DNA from: Hepsetus odoe
Taxonomy: Eukaryota; Chordata; Actinopteri; Characiformes; Hepsetidae
Direction: 5' to 3'
Assembly: GCA_017165825.1 (NCBI GenBank)
Contig: CM029370.1
Span: forward strand, 17,073,013-17,137,012
DNA length: 64,000 nucleotides
Shown piece by piece: positions 23,581 to 35,999 of the stretch (positions within the stretch are counted from its first letter, which is position 1; each line of letters begins with the position of its first letter). Below the pieces are notes generated by a model. The model was given only the letters and a program-made list of their open reading frames with translations. It had not been told where the DNA came from and did not search any database. A program made the translations under genes and the position numbers.

Positions 23581-26200
23581 ATTCATGGTGTTAACATTGC
23601 CAAAAGAGCTTTTATAGACAGTCAAAGAAAATAACAAATTTTTTTTTAAAGGGAGTACTTTGGAAATATTTATCAGCATTCAATTTGATCTCCACTTCAT
23701 TAAAAGGACTGTTAACAGATGATATACATTTCCCTGGCGCTTGAAATAAATCAAGTTCATACTAATCATTTTATATTAGTCTACACCACAACCTCCCATA
23801 TAACTTCCAGTAGTTAGAAGCTACAGCAAGCCCTGACATCAGAGAACAAAAGCAGAGAAAATGTGCTCAACAGAATTATCTTACTTTAAAACGCGTTATT
23901 AATATTAAAGTAGCAGTGGAAAAATATAGCTCTCAATGGCTCTTTCTATGAGCTATGGTTTGAACAGTGTTCAGTGTGGAATGGAAAATGCCTCAGAAAC
24001 TATCCAGTACAGAGGTGCTTGATAGACATTAAACAAATGTCATTGAGGAATAAATTTGTTTCCATGGCCATCCAAGTATTGCACTCTAATGACACAAGCA
24101 TGGCCTAGCATATACTAAACTTAAGTTATTGTGCCGAAGCAGGAACTGAGCATCCACACATAATCCTTTAGGCTTTAAATCTTAAATTCTGGGAAGTAGT
24201 CGTCTTCTTGTTGGCATGCTACTGCTTCTTCTTCCTTCTACAACCCCATGTTTAGAGCAGCAGAAAAAGTAGGCCAAAGTTAAAAGCAAAATCTGGCCTG
24301 CAATATCCCACCCCTGCCGATCCAATACATAAAAAAGGAGACAGAAGGAAAAGAAGGGACCGAATGTGTTGCATTCATGATTTTCTGCTTCAAGTTTCTT
24401 AGGAAAAAACAGTTTTGTCTAAGGTAATCACAACTCATATTTTTAGTTCTGCATCTGACTCTCATCACACAACCCCGCTATGTTTTTTATTTATTTTTTT
24501 TGTCTTGGGCTTTGATTTATGGATGGCTGTGGCATCCCTGCAGCTTATACTCACAAGAAGCTGTTGCAGGGGTTGAATGTGGAGACAGTTGTGCTGCTCT
24601 AAAGGTCCTGAATTTGTATTTCTATCTTATATAATACTTTTTTGTTGGAATAATAATAAGATAACAAGATTCCTAATTTATTTTCCTGATAAAAAATACT
24701 ATGTAGACATCAAAGCTATATATGCTTATGTAAATTAATTTTAAAAAAGTAATAAAATAAAAAGTAATAATAATAAGTGAGAAATTACAGGAACTTTTAA
24801 AGAGGTGCAACCATTATTCTAGCAATCTATATTTGGGAGGTCAAGGGGAGAAAATACCTAATAGTGTGATGTGTGATGCCTTGTGGGTAAACTGAGTAAG
24901 AAGCCAACTGTAAAATATATCTAACCGAGATGCAGATCTGAAAATATGAGATGGGAGATTTTGACCTAAACTAAGTATAAGTTGAACTCTAATGTCCTCA
25001 AGTTGAACTAACTCAAGAAAGGAAACATACTCAGACATTTTATCATGTTAAGCTGAAATGACTTTTCTCACTTCAGTCTGTGCAACACTAAAGGTACATT
25101 TTCTCAAAAAAAAAACAGCTTGAACTCTTTTCAGAAAGTAGAAAGTTTTGAACTCAAATGCTAAGTTAAATTGGAACTCATGTCTTAACAGATCGAATCC
25201 GTTTGAGGAATTGGAACATTTTGGATTTTCTGAGCTGTTTCTTTAAATCCCTAAATCAAGTAAAATTGCTCACAGTCAACATTTTTCTTTTGTTAGCTTA
25301 GTTAAAGTATGTAAAACAATGACAGAGGAGCTTTAACCTGCAGAATGGTTCAATACCCCTATGCTTAGGCAAACATATGCACAAGTGAGCACTTGTATGG
25401 AGTCATTTAGTGTCTGTGTGATGAGGTAATGGTTAGTGCAAGCTCTTATCAGATGGAAAAGGGGAGCCAGGTGCATTTCCTGCTGGATTCTGAGTCACAG
25501 TCTTACAAAAGCCTCTTTGTCCTGCCTGTTTCCCCATCACTGTGCTGCTGTACTGCGCGGGAGATTCAGCCCAGTCTCCCGGCCTTCCCTTCTCCCTTTC
25601 TGTCCTCCTGCATGGGAGAGACCAATTAGTGACAATACAAATAGGTTAGGCTGCCCATTCAGAGAGGGTATTGTTGAGCACAATGCCAGGAGGATTGTAA
25701 GCTAACAATAAGGCCCATAGGCCAGTGCTAGAGTGTCACTGACATTGTTGGGCTAAACCAAGAGAGCTATTTAGTTCCTGTGGAGCGAGAAGAGAGACCT
25801 GAGCCTTCTCTCTCTCTCCGGCTGTATGTGTGTGTCTAAGAGAGTGAAAGAGAGAGGAGAAGAGAGATTTGAGACTTGTTCTTTGTCACTTACTTTCTCT
25901 TGCCTTTTCTATTATATCACTCCATTACAGTTACCAATACACACGCACGCACACACGCGCGTGCGCGCAGACGCAGTCAATAGTTCTATTGCCCTCGTAA
26001 TGATGGGAAAGGGATGATGTAATGTTCCCAGTCTGCAGGTCAAAGGTGAGAGGTTATTTGAGTGCATGCTTAAAGGGTAAACTCTAGTGGAGCTGTCTGG
26101 GGGCATGACCTTTCATCCAAGGGTCAGTGGTTTCCTTTCTATTGAGGTTTGATATCATACCATTAATAAAATACAATTCTTTCTCTTTTTCTCACACATT
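23581..26200. other. No gene seen
   Basis: About 2.6 kb of AT-rich DNA with short frames only. CG alternation (ACGCGCGTGCGCGC near 25,950) could form Z-DNA but is short. Confidence 0.45.
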
Positions 26201-26206
26201 AATTTC

Positions 26207-26209
<3 letters not shown>

Positions 26210-26267
<58 letters not shown>
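26210..26267. repeat. (CA)n microsatellite
   Basis: About 28 uninterrupted CA units. Confidence 0.96.
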
Positions 26268-26270
<3 letters not shown>

Positions 26271-29100
26271 GGAAGGTGGCTTCTTTTTTTAGCACAGAAA
26301 TGCTTCACTAAGCTCTCATCTAGCTCAGCTCAGAGTCACCCATGATGGGGGAGGAGGAGGTAGAGAGATGAATGGAAAATCACATTGGTTGGTAAATATA
26401 TCCAGTTTAAATTTACAATTCATTCTATTTAAAAGTGAATAACAATTCAAATAAAAAACTCAGAACTGCACAGTTCGGAACTGCCCAGTTGAGAGTGATA
26501 TGATGTAAGAAAAAATAAGTAGAAAATACTGAAGATTTTTTTTTACCAAAAATAATAGTTAACTATAACAATAATGTTAAACCAACATAATACACCAAAA
26601 AGTAGCATTTTACACCAAACAAAGTTCGAAAAGATAATCAGATTGCAAGCAAAAAAATATATAATTTAAATGAACAGATTGTAGAATTTTGAAAATGATC
26701 TAAAACATAATACACCTTGATAATGTTATCACAATTTTAAATGCACTCAGCATTGTTACAAATATTACATATTCCTATCTTTTTTTTAGGAGTTAATTTA
26801 AAGAGCATTTTGAGAATTCCTAAAAATATAAAAGAGCATCTTTCTAAGTGTGTGTGTGTGTGTGTGTGTCTGAGGGGGCAATAGTCACCCTTGGCGACAG
26901 CCCACACTGCTCAAGACAGTGTTGCCATCCCTAATGACCCTAAGGCTATTTATAAAACGACCACATCGCTTTAGGCTTCATCCTCGGGGGGGAAGAAGAA
27001 AAAAAAAAAAAAAAAAACCTTCTTGTGTCTCTTCCTATCACTCTATAAAATCTCTCAGTTTCTCATTTTACTCTGTTACTCTTTTTTTATCAGTTCACAC
27101 TTTCCATCTCTCTATCACTATCTGTGTGTGTGTGTGCACTTCACTGTCTTTCTCTCCATTTCTGTCTGATTAATTAGTTCTTCCGACCCCTCATCCCCCC
27201 CATCGTTCCTTGACGACGAGTCATTGGAATCTGGGTCAGAACAAGCATCTGCTCTGGATCAGAGGCCACAGAGACCACAGACTTTCCATCCGAATTGTAT
27301 TCAAAACCAACCATGCAATATTTCAACCAGTTGTAATATGGCACCCTTCAATTATCGAACCCAAAACCATCAACCAAACAGCGATTAGGTGCATGAATCC
27401 TTCAGTCATAACTCATGCCTAATTCTACTCATAATACAGTTAAGATTTAAAAGTTGCCATATTTGCCAGCCATAACATATGCATGTTGCCACTTATTTGC
27501 CACATATTTCCCCATCACATCAAAATGTAGGCATTTTGTCAAAACTGCCTATTTTCTATAACTGCCTATGAGTTCTCAATTTTTTTTTAGCTCAATTTTT
27601 TAATTGAACTGCCTATAAGTTCTCAATTTTTTTTTTTAGCTCAATTTTTTAATTGATTGAGTGAAAACATACTTTCTGTAAACTTATGGACACATTTAAC
27701 ATGTTTTTTTCATACCAAAACAAATAAATACAGAAAATGCAAACGTATCTAATTTAATGAATGAATGTATAGTCCTATAAATGCATAGTCAGGTGAACAC
27801 ATAATATATTTAATTAGAACGGAAAAACCCCATATAATATGTTAACATTATATCCAAAAAATACAATGAAAAGCTTTTAAATAAATAAAAAAAAGATAAG
27901 AATGGTCCATAATTATTCTGCCAAGACACCACATTCAATCATATTCAATTCTAGTCATATATTTTTAAAATAGCACACCCGGAATCCTTAAAACAGTTAC
28001 GGGTAAATACAAACAGGAAAGTAAACCATCTAAGTCTAAAGTAACTTTACACAATTGCATACAATCACTGAAGCTTTTTTACTCAGGCTGAGGTTTGCTG
28101 TTAAACCATCTGCATCTTTCAAATGAAACCTTAATTCTCTGGAACAAAGTGAGACGTGACTCACAATGTGGGGGATTAGATGCTTGTATCGAATTTGCTG
28201 GAAATCTTTTTGATCAAAGCTCTTGGACAAGGCCTCAATGCCAGGAGCAGGGAGGTGACACCCTTCTCGAAGATTATTTTAAGATCTGTCCAATTTCTGC
28301 CTCCTTACAGACCATGTGAGGTGCACATGGGCAAACATCTCTGTGCCAGTTAAAGGATATGAATTAGACCTTTTCTGTTAGTCACACATCTTACAATCTT
28401 GCTCCAGCAATAAAACAGTGGGGATCTGCCAGCAAGTTCAAAGCCTATTCTGTTTACAAGATTGCATTTTTAACCTAATAATTCATTTCCTAAAAATTCT
28501 AACTTCCTGGCTGGACACATTCATTTCTTTATGGGCCACTTCCCAGACCCAGATTAAGTCTAAAGCTTGACTAAAATAATTTCCAGCGACAACTCACCAC
28601 TGCAAAATAGCCCAGGACTAGGCATAATCCATGTCTGGGAAACTGGGACATTGTGTAATTTTTATTTTTTATTTTTGGTAGTTTTTTTTACATAAGACAC
28701 GGAAGTTTTTCACCAGAATATTGAGTTATATTTAAAGACCTAAATATTAAGTCTTAAATTATTTCAAAGATAGTTTGCCTCTTTTTTAAGGCTCTAATAG
28801 AAGCAAAAAAAAAGTAGATTCAGTGATATGGTAGAATAACTGATAACTGTAATAAACATCTTTTAAATTGTTTGCACAAAAATCCTCAGTACGGACACTG
28901 TGAAGCAGACATCTGGGCAGTACCAAAGAGTGTGTGTACAGGAAGAGGGAGAGAACGTATCAGTATACTGTATCTGAATCTTCTCAGCTGGTTCCAAAAG
29001 CTGGTTTTTGACAAAAGCAGAAGGTGCAAACTATTCAGCTCCAGGTTGGGGGTGACATGGGCTTGGAATAAAGGAGAAATCATGTTAAAATATAACCCAT
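26268..29100. other. No gene seen; short GT tract and a tandem duplication
   Basis: Holds a short GT tract (26,848-26,870), a poly(A) run (26,999-27,017) and a two-copy tandem repeat at 27,561-27,656. No exons recognised. Confidence 0.45.
27561..27656. repeat. Two-copy tandem duplication, units 47 and 49 bp
   Basis: The unit begins ACTGCCTAT(G/A)AGTTCTC and ends CTCAATTTTTTAATTGA. Copies differ by one substitution and the length of a T run, so the duplication is recent. Confidence 0.9.
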
Positions 29101-29102
29101 GA

Positions 29103-29347
29103 ATGTTATTAAGTGAAGTGAAAGTGACTTTTTCATTCTGAAACACAGCACAATACCCAGTGAACCCCAAAGAAATGCATCCCCTTCAACCATGCAGCAG
29201 TAGGCAGTCATGTCAAGTGCCAAGGTAGCAGTGACAGCAGCAGTATCTTGCTCATGGGTACCTCTGGGCAGCCTACTGGTCTAGAAACTGAACCCATGAC
29301 CCTCCGGTTATGAGGCCTGTTCCCTAATCACATGACCACCACTGCAT
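29103..29347 (-). mobile_element. tRNA-derived SINE, type A tail, old copy
   Basis: On the minus strand: GCAGTGGTGGTCATGTGATT head, GGGTTCAGTTTC decayed B box, GAGGTACCCATGAGCAAGAT body, and a type-A tail ending with TTTCACTTCACTTA. Confidence 0.7.
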
Positions 29348-29384
29348 GAAATTACCTCAGATCAACTCAAATGGTTCATGGTAA

Positions 29385-29587
29385 GTAAATTAGAGGGACA
29401 GCTCAGGTTGAACGTTTTGGACACAAAGTTAGAGAAGCAAGGTTGCGTTGGTTTGGACATGTCCAAAGGAGAGATGAGGTTTATGTTGGAAGGAGGATGT
29501 TGAAGATGAAGCTGCCAGGAAAGAGCAAAAGAGGAAGACCAAAGAGGAGGTTTATGGACGTGGTGAGAGAGGACATGCAGGTGGACA
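29385..29587 (+). mobile_element. Internal fragment of RTE-type LINE C-terminus
   Basis: A 200-bp piece that still reads F-G-H-V-Q-R-R-D-E-V-Y-V-G-R-R-M-L-K-M-K and G-R-P-K-R-R-F-M-D-V-V-R-E-D-M. It matches the region before the 3' end of the two larger LINE copies but stops without the GCAGCCGAAAG end. It is the only LINE piece here with an unbroken frame over its whole length. Confidence 0.72.
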
Positions 29588-30007
29588 CAGATGAAATGGA
29601 CATTTTTGTATCCTGCAGGGAGGTATATGGCTGCCTTTCTCAACAACATGATTAATTCTACCACAGGGGTGGATATTTGTCATAAGATTACCTTTAAAAA
29701 AAAAAAGCTGTAGGAATTAACATTTGGATTTACCTTTATGTAGGTGTAAAATTACAGTCAGAAAGTCTAAATCCTTAGGATATCTGCCAAATATCTAGAC
29801 ACCATTTAAGCTAAATAAAGGAGGAACGTAGTTGAAGCAAAATCCTGATGGAATCAATCTGAAGTTCTTGGATATGGTCACCCCAGTCTCATATGAGGTG
29901 ATCGGTTACCATTGTTTGAGGCATTTTTATTGAACACTATTCTATTTCTGATTGTAATGGCTTTCTGTTCTTTGGAGCTCTGCTTTTGGAAGTTTCAAAT
30001 AAATACA

Positions 30008-30195
30008 ATTACATTTGCAGCATTTGGCAGACAATCTTATCCAGAGTGACTTCCAGTTCCTGATTACAAGGACATTCCCCCTGGAGCAACTTGGTTTTTC
30101 TCAGGAACCCAGTGGTAGTAGTGCTGGAGGTGGGATTTGAAATTGCAACCTCTTGGTCCACAGACGAGTATCCTAACACTAGACCACCACCACAC
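30008..30195 (-). mobile_element. tRNA-derived SINE, family C
   Basis: Minus-strand copy: GGTGGTGGTCTAGTGTTAGG head, GGTTGCAATTTCAAATCCC region, GGATAAGATTGTCTGCCAAA tail. Diverged. Confidence 0.7.
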
Positions 30196-30199
30196 TAAT

Positions 30200-31415
30200 A
30201 CGTTTTTAATGTATAATATCCACAGCATCTGATCCTGATATTGATTTCTTTTCATTGCAAAGGAAGGTGAAACTCACTTTTTGTCATTGTGAAACACAAC
30301 ATTATTTGTTTTTAAGAAAATATTAACAGTTCTAAGTTAGTAAATATCACTTAAATATTAGTCAATATTAATTATATTATTTATTTATGATTTCAAATTA
30401 TAATATGAAAGGCAAAACAGAAATCAGTCAACCCATAAGTAATACAATGCTAACTTTAAAAAAAATAACTGGGCCTTCACAAGTTGTTTTTAATGGAAAA
30501 TATCACAAAATTACCTTTTTAGATTTAGGGATACTGGAAAGGATACCAGAAAGGTTATTTAACCAATGTGTTATAGCTCTCATTATATCATTAATTATCT
30601 CCTAAAAAAGAGATTTTACGGTAATCTACTGAGAACAATGAGGCTGTTTTCTGGTCAGTCTGACAGAGGCCTGCCTTGAGAGGACTGTGTGGAATGAGGG
30701 GTACACACAATATACCCCTTATTTAAGAAAATGAGCAGTTAATGATATAGCAGTGTTGAAGCAGGAGGTTTATTTGGAGAGACCAAACATGAGTGAATGT
30801 GGGAACAAACATTAGTGGGGATCTGAACGGAACACTGAAAACAATCTTCTCTTCCCGTCCAGTGTGAACATGGCCCGCACCTTCAGCTGCATATGGCCCA
30901 TCAGTGCCAGTGAGATGCCTTTTCTCTTTTGGAAAGCAATTTTAATAGGCAAAAGTGACTAATGAGGCATGATAACTGCAGTGAAGAACTAACTGGAGAC
31001 AGAAGAGGCAATGACAGAATTAGAAACTGGGAAGAAAAATAGCTGAGTGTATAATGAAATCTTTCTATGACTGACAAAAGACAACTGGGCCACTGGCTGA
31101 CCAATTAGAACAAACAGGTCATGACGGTACTTTAATAATATCTAATATAAGTAGATAATAAGTCTATTCATATTCATAAGATAATAAGTCCATTCATAGT
31201 TATGTGTTTTGACCTTCCAACATCTCTAACCTTGCTAATATTGTCTGTAGAGCATTACATTCTACATTCAAGGAGAAAAGGCACTGCCACTGACTATGAC
31301 TATGATCATGGTTCCATCAGTCTTGCTCCAATTTTTTTTTTTACATTTTTGAGAGTGTCTTTTGCACATGTAAGAAATGTTAGTGTAAGATTTGTAAATA
31401 ACTTAATAAATATCA
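30200..31415. other. No gene seen; SINE tail remnant at the left edge
   Basis: A 33-bp piece at 30,268-30,300 matches the type-A SINE tail (TTTGTCATTGTGAAACACAA). The remainder is AT-rich with no recognised feature. Confidence 0.45.
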
Positions 31416-31419
31416 GCTT

Positions 31420-31620
31420 TATTATATATATATATATATATATATATCCATCCATTATCTGCCGCTTGTCCCAAACGGGGTCGCGGGGGAGTGCTGGTGT
31501 CCAACCCAGCGCACACAGGGCGAGGACGGGGGACGCACCCTGGACAGGTCGCCAGCCCATCGCAGATATATATATATATATATATTTATTTTATTTATTT
31601 ATTTATTTATTTATTTATTT
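31420..31620. repeat. (AT)n microsatellite split by a headless SINE tail, then (TTTA)n
   Basis: TA units at 31,424-31,447 and 31,566-31,584 flank the insertion, followed by about eight TTTA units to 31,620. Confidence 0.9.
31448..31565 (-). mobile_element. Headless type-B SINE tail inside a TA repeat
   Basis: On the minus strand it begins CTGCGATGGGCTGGCGACCT, within a base or two of the 11,818 copy's start, and ends GCAGATAATGGATGGAT. Target duplication cannot be seen because both flanks are TA repeats. It is close to the 60,335 copy in sequence, so it is probably young. Confidence 0.8.
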
Positions 31621-32265
31621 TTTAAATGTGTTTGTTTTCAATCTCAGTTGTTGTTCTTTTCAAACAATATTTCCAGAATGATCACAGTTATACAAGCAGT
31701 ATTGATTGACACATCTGAGATATCTCTTGGTTAAAGTAGGACATTGTCACAAGAGCTATTTATTCATGTATTTCATTCAGTTGACATCAAAAAGCAATGC
31801 CCTCAGCTGAAACCTTCTGAAACAGGAATCACTACAGCTTGCTTATTTTTAGGGCACTTTAGCAACTTAAAAAGACCACAACTGTGACAGTGGCACCCTA
31901 AAGTGTCTGACATGCATAAAAATTGAATTTATCCCATAGGCTGTGAGTTGTTCTGGTGCTGTTTCAGCAATTCTCTCTAAAGCCTTCCCTCCTTCTAAGA
32001 GCGAAAGAGTGAATGTGGGAGCATAAGAGAATGAAAGAAGAGTACACATAGACAGTCTCACTCACACAAGTCCCTCTCTCTGTGACTTGCGGTCACCCAC
32101 ACACAAACACACAAACACACACACACACTGACACTCTCATTTAGGGTATTGTATAAATGCTGATGTAATGAAAGTTAATCTGCTGTTCTCTCTTTGGCTA
32201 AGAGGCCTTTGTAAGTGTGATTACCCTGCCCACCCTTCACACAGGTTCATTAAGTCTCTGACTGA

Positions 32266-32340
<75 letters not shown>
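32266..32340. repeat. (GT)n microsatellite
   Basis: About 36 GT units. A second, shorter tract lies at 32,496-32,521. Confidence 0.96.
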
Positions 32341-32341
<1 letters not shown>

Positions 32342-32599
32342 AAGTGTTTGAATGCAATGCAAAGACAATACACACAGGGAGTTGATCACAAAAGCCAAGG
32401 CCTTCTCAGCATGTGCTTTAGAGCACGTAGGCTAGTCCAAAAGGGAATGCGAGAGTGTGTGTTAGTGTATGACTGTGCTTCTCTCTTTGTGCGTGTTTGT
32501 GTGTGTGTGTGTGTGTGTGTGAGTCTGTGCACGTGCATAAACGTCCAGTCATGAGCTGAGGAATCTGTTGAAAATGCTGAGTTCATTGTCACGTGATGG

Positions 32600-33510
32600 A
32601 GGCCAAGGAGTGTATGAAGAATGTGCTAAAGGTATACGCAGATAAACCAAAAGATGCTGAAGCATGAAACAGCCCCCACGGCAACAAAGGCAACGTAATC
32701 ACCCATTTAACCCCCTCTGCCCTCAACACTCACGGCTAAAATTCTGAACCTGAACCAGAAAGACAACAAGTTCATTTACAACATCATCTTGTTGCATTAG
32801 CAGTACTAGGATCCCATGATCCTTAATACAGCAGACAAACAAAGCAATTAAATATGCTTAAATATAAGAGTCAAAATATAAACATTGCATTCAGAGCGTA
32901 AAAATAGCCATGTTATTTGCTTGCTTACTTACTTATTATATTTCAAATTGGTTGCTGCTGTCAGACGTCACACTATTCATTAGCATCTAACATACATATT
33001 TACATTACAACACGTATATAAGTTATAAAGATATATGTAGCCACCATTCCATGATGCTATACATATTTGTAAAAAAGAAAAAGAAAAAGAAAGTTCAATG
33101 ATAACATTTTTCATACAACAACTGACATAAAATGAAAAACAAAGTGGTGTGGAAAAATAATGTATGAGTATCTATATGAGGGCATCATTAAAGATTTCAG
33201 AAGATTTGGTCATAGTGGGACACCTACACCACAACTGACCTCAGTGTGATTGAACCCATTGAACCCACTGACCCCAGTAGATGTGGAAACTCACTATGGT
33301 CCATTGTGCAGTGTAACATAAACTTCTCATTATGTCTCTTTGTGGTCAGGCGTTGAAACAGTCATAAAAGTCAATTTGGCTTATTAAAGCCACATTGGTG
33401 AAAACAATTTAGCTCTTCCATATTATTATTCTTAATATATGTCATCCCGGACATGTTTGATGTCTGACGTTTGCTTCTTTTGCCCTGAAGCTAGAGGGCT
33501 AATTTACACT
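32600..33510. other. No gene seen
   Basis: AT-rich sequence without recognised features. Confidence 0.45.
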
Positions 33511-33513
33511 ACG

Positions 33514-33910
33514 GTGCAAATGTCTAGAGCCACCTCTAATTCTTACAAAGAGACAGACTTTCTATGCTGAATAGTCCTTGAGGCTTCCTGAAAGACTTTT
33601 CATATTTTATTTACAGTCCAGGTCTCAGTTCCTGTATCTGACCAGTTTCATGGAATTCAATGGAATCAACGTATGAATCATTCAAGAATAACAGCTCAAT
33701 TTAACTTAATACATGAAGCAGTGAAGAAACAGGCTCAGATGATTAGAGAGGAACAGGCTGAATTAGTATATGGCAATGCTGAATGATGATTGGTTGGAAC
33801 CTCTTTATCTTGGCACCTTGTATCATTAGGCACTTTGCAACCTGTCACAGTAAAACATTTATTCCCTTTGCTTAAAAATAATCGTTTCAATTTGCCAAAG
33901 AGAAGACATT
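33514..33910 (+). mobile_element. Possible Tc1/mariner-type remnant
   Basis: TACACTACGGTGCAAATGTC at the left resembles the terminal motif of Tc1-like elements (ACTGTGCAAAAGTTT type). No clear matching right end is seen, so this is a weak call. Confidence 0.25.
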
Positions 33911-33978
33911 TTGACAGGCATATAAATGGTGTATAAACGAATAGTAATATTTAGTAGTATTTTATAGCAACAAGGTAA

Positions 33979-34004
33979 TTTCTCTCTCTCTCTCTCTCTC
34001 TCTC
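33979..34004. repeat. (TC)n microsatellite
   Basis: About 13 TC units. Confidence 0.93.
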
Positions 34005-35034
34005 ATTTTCAAATCCGCTTGTTCTAATTAGGGTTGCAGGGGGTGCACTGCAGCAAACAAGTATGACATGCTGTATGACATAAAATGTTCATTTATTGAA
34101 TCAATGACTGTAGTTGCGGTTCACAACAAAAGTCAGCAATGGCTGTGAGATATGAGCTAAAAGCAATCTAAATACAAAACTGTACTGTAAAAGTACAAAG
34201 AAGGTTACTTATGGGTTTCTTTGAGAAGAAACACATTGAAGGAGGTCAAAGTCACTGCACAGAAATTCCAAGATACTTCACTTCAGTGAAGTGCTAACAG
34301 CCATTCAGATTCATAAGTGAGAAAGTTTGTCTGCCATCTCCATTCCATCTCCATGCTGGCTACCAAGTGCATTTGGACTCTTTCTGAAACTAAGCTATCC
34401 ATAACCCAGACTAACCACTCACCACTCTTATCAAAACATCGTTATATTCATATTATTCAGCAGCTGCAGAAGTGCAGCATTCTGACTCTGTTAGCAATTA
34501 TCAGTGTGTATGAACGGCATGTTCCTAAGCTCATCATCAAATCATAAACATTTCTGCTGACATTAGGACTAAGAGCTCAGCCAGCACTCCTTGTGCCAAG
34601 ACAAAGAGATAAAAGTGTCAAACTGCTTTAAGAGAATTCACTCTCTGGGCGCAGATACAGAAACACTCATAGCTATTAAGCAACTATTTCGTTTTAGTTG
34701 ATAAATGGCCAAAATAGTCAATGATGACTTTGCAACAAAAAAAAAGGAAACAAAATGGCCAGTCAGCATTTTTTCTATAAATCCTTTTATAGTGTCTGCT
34801 ATTTTATTTGCCATTAAATATTTGGGTTGAGTTGCCTATTTTGAGAGTGGCTGTGTATTGGGATTAGAGGAGTGTGTGTGTTTTTTCTTTCTTCATCTGG
34901 TGTGTTAAATTTCTTTTCTTTCTCTCTCTGTTCACCTTTTGACAGCAGGCTTTGTGTGAAGACTGTGGGAAAGTTTCCTTTCCTGATGAGGTCATCCCTC
35001 CAAACCCCTCTTTCACTTTCTGTCTCTGTTTCAC

Positions 35035-35041
35035 ACTCACA

Positions 35042-35080
<39 letters not shown>
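35035..35080. repeat. (CA)n microsatellite
   Basis: About 20 CA units after a CTCACA lead-in. Confidence 0.94.
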
Positions 35081-35081
<1 letters not shown>

Positions 35082-35576
35082 TAGTGGTATGCCATGACCC
35101 AACAAAGAAGAGTGTGTGAGTGGACAGAGGGTTAACAGTGATTAACAATTGATCGTGTATGCAGCATCATCTTAGCAGCTTTATTCGTATTTACTGGAAA
35201 GTGGAGACAACTTCAGTGCCTTGCCCTTTTTAACTTTAAGTTTCCTTAATGGCTCCATATAAAACTGCACATTCAGGCAACATGGCAAAGTGCTCTTGAC
35301 CAACACACACCAGCCCCCAAAGCTCACATAGGCATCATCATTTAGCTCCATATATGCCAGCCCCCATAAGTCACATGTGCTACAGCCTATTTCCCCAACT
35401 TTTACAAATAAACACCCCCTAATCCCACATTTATATGAGAACAAATTTTGACTCCCCCAACCCCCAAACATCACATACACACCCTTCCCACATATACACC
35501 ATGAGTATACACCCACTTGTGCCACATACTTGCTCTAAACTGCAACCCATGATAACTACATTGTGACCACATTCAC

Positions 35577-35722
35577 TCTTAAAATAAAGGTGTCAAAAGG
35601 TTTCTTTGGAAACCCACATTCATTTGGTTCTCTAGAGAAGCTTTCAGAGAATGGTTCTTTAAAAGCTCAAAGGGAAACCAGAGTGGTTCTTCTCTAGCTT
35701 TGTTTAAAGAACCCATCCGTAC
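35577..35722. repeat. Interspersed repeat with AAAGGTTCTTTGG-type motifs
   Basis: ACTCTTAAAATAAAGGTGTC, then several GGTTCTTTA / AGAACC motifs in both orientations, resembling a short repeat that is very common in teleost genomes. Related weak copies lie near 36,615-36,690 and 51,565-51,635. Confidence 0.45.
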
Positions 35723-35759
35723 ATGTATTTGTAGAAAAAGTGTCAGTTATTTTGGTGGA

Positions 35760-35995
35760 TGTTGCAATTTCAAGTTTATTTATAAGATATTTCTATTTAT
35801 TTGGCACTTCTACCAAAGGGCATTATCACAACGCAGCTTTACAGAAATGTGGGTCCAAGTACTCTGTGTGTAAGCCAGAGGTAGCAATGGCAAAGAAAAA
35901 CTCCCTCAGAGCAAGAAGTAACCCTGAGAGGAACCAAGACTCAAAGGCAGGATCAAGCCTCCTCAGGTCAAAACCAAACAGCATAACAATTCCAC
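35760..35995 (+). repeat. Interspersed repeat with AACTCCCTCAGA / GAGAGGAACCAAGACTCAAA core
   Basis: TTTATTTGGCACTTC, GCAGCTTTACAGAAATGTGG and GCAAAGAAAAACTCCCTCAG appear in the order found in a widespread fish repeat. I know the motif as repetitive but cannot assign its class. The 91-codon frame across it is not a gene. Confidence 0.5.
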
Positions 35996-35999
35996 GAAA

